Shown: piece by piece, positions 63,043 through 64,000 of the stretch
Numbering within the stretch: the stretch's first letter is position 1
How the letters are laid out: each line of letters starts with the position of its first letter
Assembly (NCBI RefSeq): GCF_038622445.1
Contig: NZ_CP152019.1
Location: forward strand, 2,888,501 to 2,952,500
Direction: 5' to 3'
DNA: 64,000 nt
Source of the DNA: Sporosarcina sp. FSL K6-1522
GTDB taxonomy: Bacteria; Bacillota; Bacilli; Bacillales_A; Planococcaceae
Made by a program: the position numbers and the translations under genes
The notes under the pieces: model-generated
Told to the model about the DNA's origin: nothing
Database searches by the model: none
The model's input: only the letters and a program-made list of their open reading frames with translations

Positions 63043-63964
63043 CATTATTGAGGTGAATGGATTATCAAAGTCATTTGGCAAAGTAAAAGCAGTCAACGAT
63101 ATTAGTTTCTATGTAGAAGAAGGATCCCTCTTTTCTTTTTTAGGGACAAATGGCGCTGGAAAGTCGACAACCATTTCAATCCTACTGACTCTCCTTCAGC
63201 AAGACCAAGGTCATGTTAGTATAAATGGTTATAGCATCGGCAAAAATGACCAAGCCATTCGCCAAGAAATCGGTATGGTATTTCAAAACAGCTTGCTTGA
63301 CCCTTTATTGACCGTCAAAGAAAATTTAGCAATTCGAGCATCCTTTTATGGGATGACAAAGCAAGAACGCAACGCCGCCATCAAGAATGTGGTGGCGGTT
63401 GTCGATCTACAATCGATATTGGATCGACGTTATGGAAAATTATCGGGTGGTCAAAAACGACGAGTGGATATTGCGCGTGCCCTCATTCATAAACCAAACA
63501 TATTAATACTAGATGAACCGACAACAGGGCTAGATCCAGAAAGTCGAAAAAATATCTGGTCAACTATACAACTACTGCAAAAAGAAACGGGTATGACCGT
63601 TTTTTTAACAACACATTATATTGAAGAAGCCGCGAACTCCGATTATGTTGTCGTGATGAAAGAAGGTTGCATTGCGGCAAAAGGAACGCCAGAACAGTTG
63701 AAAAATGACTATTCAACACATGTACTAACGATTTCTACAGATAAGGCTGATGAACTGCGTAGCTCACTTTTAACAGATGGCCTCAATTTTAACGAAGAAA
63801 AGTCCCTTTTTCATCTCCCGCTTAGTCATACAACAGATGCAATACCGTTATTAGCGAAGTTTACTTCTTTCATCTCTTCTTTTGAAGTAAAAAAATCCAG
63901 TTTGGATGATGTCTTCATCGCTATTAATGGAAAGGATGTGAATCATGATGATGACATTCGCTAA
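63035..63964 (+). CDS. ABC transporter ATP-binding protein (DrrA/CcmA-type)
   Basis: Cytoplasmic ATPase of an exporter. The 309-residue subunit has Walker A GTNGAGKSTTIS near residue 40, Q-loop MVFQNSLLDPLLTV, signature KLSGGQKRRVDIARA, Walker B ILILDEPTTGLDPES, H-loop TTHYIEEA, and a C-terminal regulatory domain. This subtype pairs with a permease of the ABC-2 class and often exports drugs or lipids. TTG 63035 follows GGGGGTG by 6 nt. It overlaps both neighbours. Confidence 0.92.
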   Translation: MANIIEVNGLSKSFGKVKAVNDISFYVEEGSLFSFLGTNGAGKSTTISILLTLLQQDQGHVSINGYSIGKNDQAIRQEIGMVFQNSLLDPLLTVKENLAIRASFYGMTKQERNAAIKNVVAVVDLQSILDRRYGKLSGGQKRRVDIARALIHKPNILILDEPTTGLDPESRKNIWSTIQLLQKETGMTVFLTTHYIEEAANSDYVVVMKEGCIAAKGTPEQLKNDYSTHVLTISTDKADELRSSLLTDGLNFNEEKSLFHLPLSHTTDAIPLLAKFTSFISSFEVKKSSLDDVFIAINGKDVNHDDDIR

Positions 63965-64000
63965 ACGCAATATTTTCTTATACTTTCGGGATAAAACTAG
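63945..64000 (+). CDS. ABC transporter permease, start only
   Basis: Reading MMMTFAKRNIFLYFRDKT overlaps the last codons of the ATPase (three possible ATGs, AAAGGATGTG upstream) and runs off the window. AKRNIFLYFRDK is the usual cytoplasmic start of ABC-2 permeases. Confidence 0.8.
   Translation, partial: MMMTFAKRNIFLYFRDKT

Noticed and set aside
1..64000. tRNA or rRNA genes
   Set aside because: No cloverleaf with CCA-adjacent stem or conserved rRNA stretch was noticed on either strand.

Overview
The window comes from a low-GC, endospore-forming Firmicute, most likely of the Planococcaceae (Sporosarcina-like). I infer this from AT-rich Bacillus-type ribosome binding sites with frequent TTG/GTG starts, a gerA-type germination operon, a YjcZ-type sporulation peptide, and gene neighbourhoods shared with Bacillus (ypmR-ypmS-msrA-msrB, dfrA-thyA-ypjP, xpaC-yaaN, brxA next to a YpiP-like methyltransferase). 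No rRNA, tRNA or CRISPR array was seen.

Layout. 1-7 kb: AI-2E permease (cut by the window edge), LCP cell-wall ligase, a 32-residue YjcZ peptide, MsrA, hydrolase, MFS transporter, one broken gene and small genes of unknown role. 7.2-10.0 kb: the remnant of an integrated element bounded by 37-bp direct repeats, holding an SLH-domain protein, a broken lipoprotein gene and the 3' half of a tyrosine integrase. Its right repeat contains the apparent promoter of the next gene, the ABC-F ATPase ykpA. 10-15 kb: ykpA, a lipoprotein, a DUF1033 gene, xpaC-telA. 15-24 kb: a MoxR ATPase/VWA pair, the odhAB operon of 2-oxoglutarate dehydrogenase, murG. 24-31 kb: MATE transporter, the gerA-gerB-gerC operon with 4-nt overlaps, a secreted CAP-domain protein, a CobW GTPase. 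31-39.5 kb: C-terminal processing protease, deoD, yozE, msrA-msrB, ypmR-ypmS, DegV, plsC, dfrA and thyA, nearly all on the minus strand.

39.5-48.4 kb is the accessory part. It sits between thyA and ypjP and contains phage-derived fragments (a haemolysin XhlA-like gene, tail genes, an integrase tail), a coiled-coil/Excalibur gene broken at poly-A runs, and a row of unrelated single genes (DUF3923, VOC, NUDIX, serine hydrolase, small membrane protein, small lipoprotein). These genes are separated by related multi-part spacers: an inverted repeat, a terminator, a box containing GGACCATTATG, and a third module. The arrangement looks like an array of gene cassettes and is the most unusual thing in the window.

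48.4-64 kb: ypjP, a methyltransferase/bacilliredoxin pair, a broken SLH-Excalibur gene, a leaderless amidase resembling phage endolysins, a Bcr/CflA transporter, the Pnkp-Hen1 RNA repair operon, CvfC, the ABC-F protein Uup/YfmR, and a LytTR-DUF3021-ABC transporter operon cut by the window end. A composite intergenic repeat recurs near 18.1, 32.6, 38.5, 52.5 and 61.8 kb.
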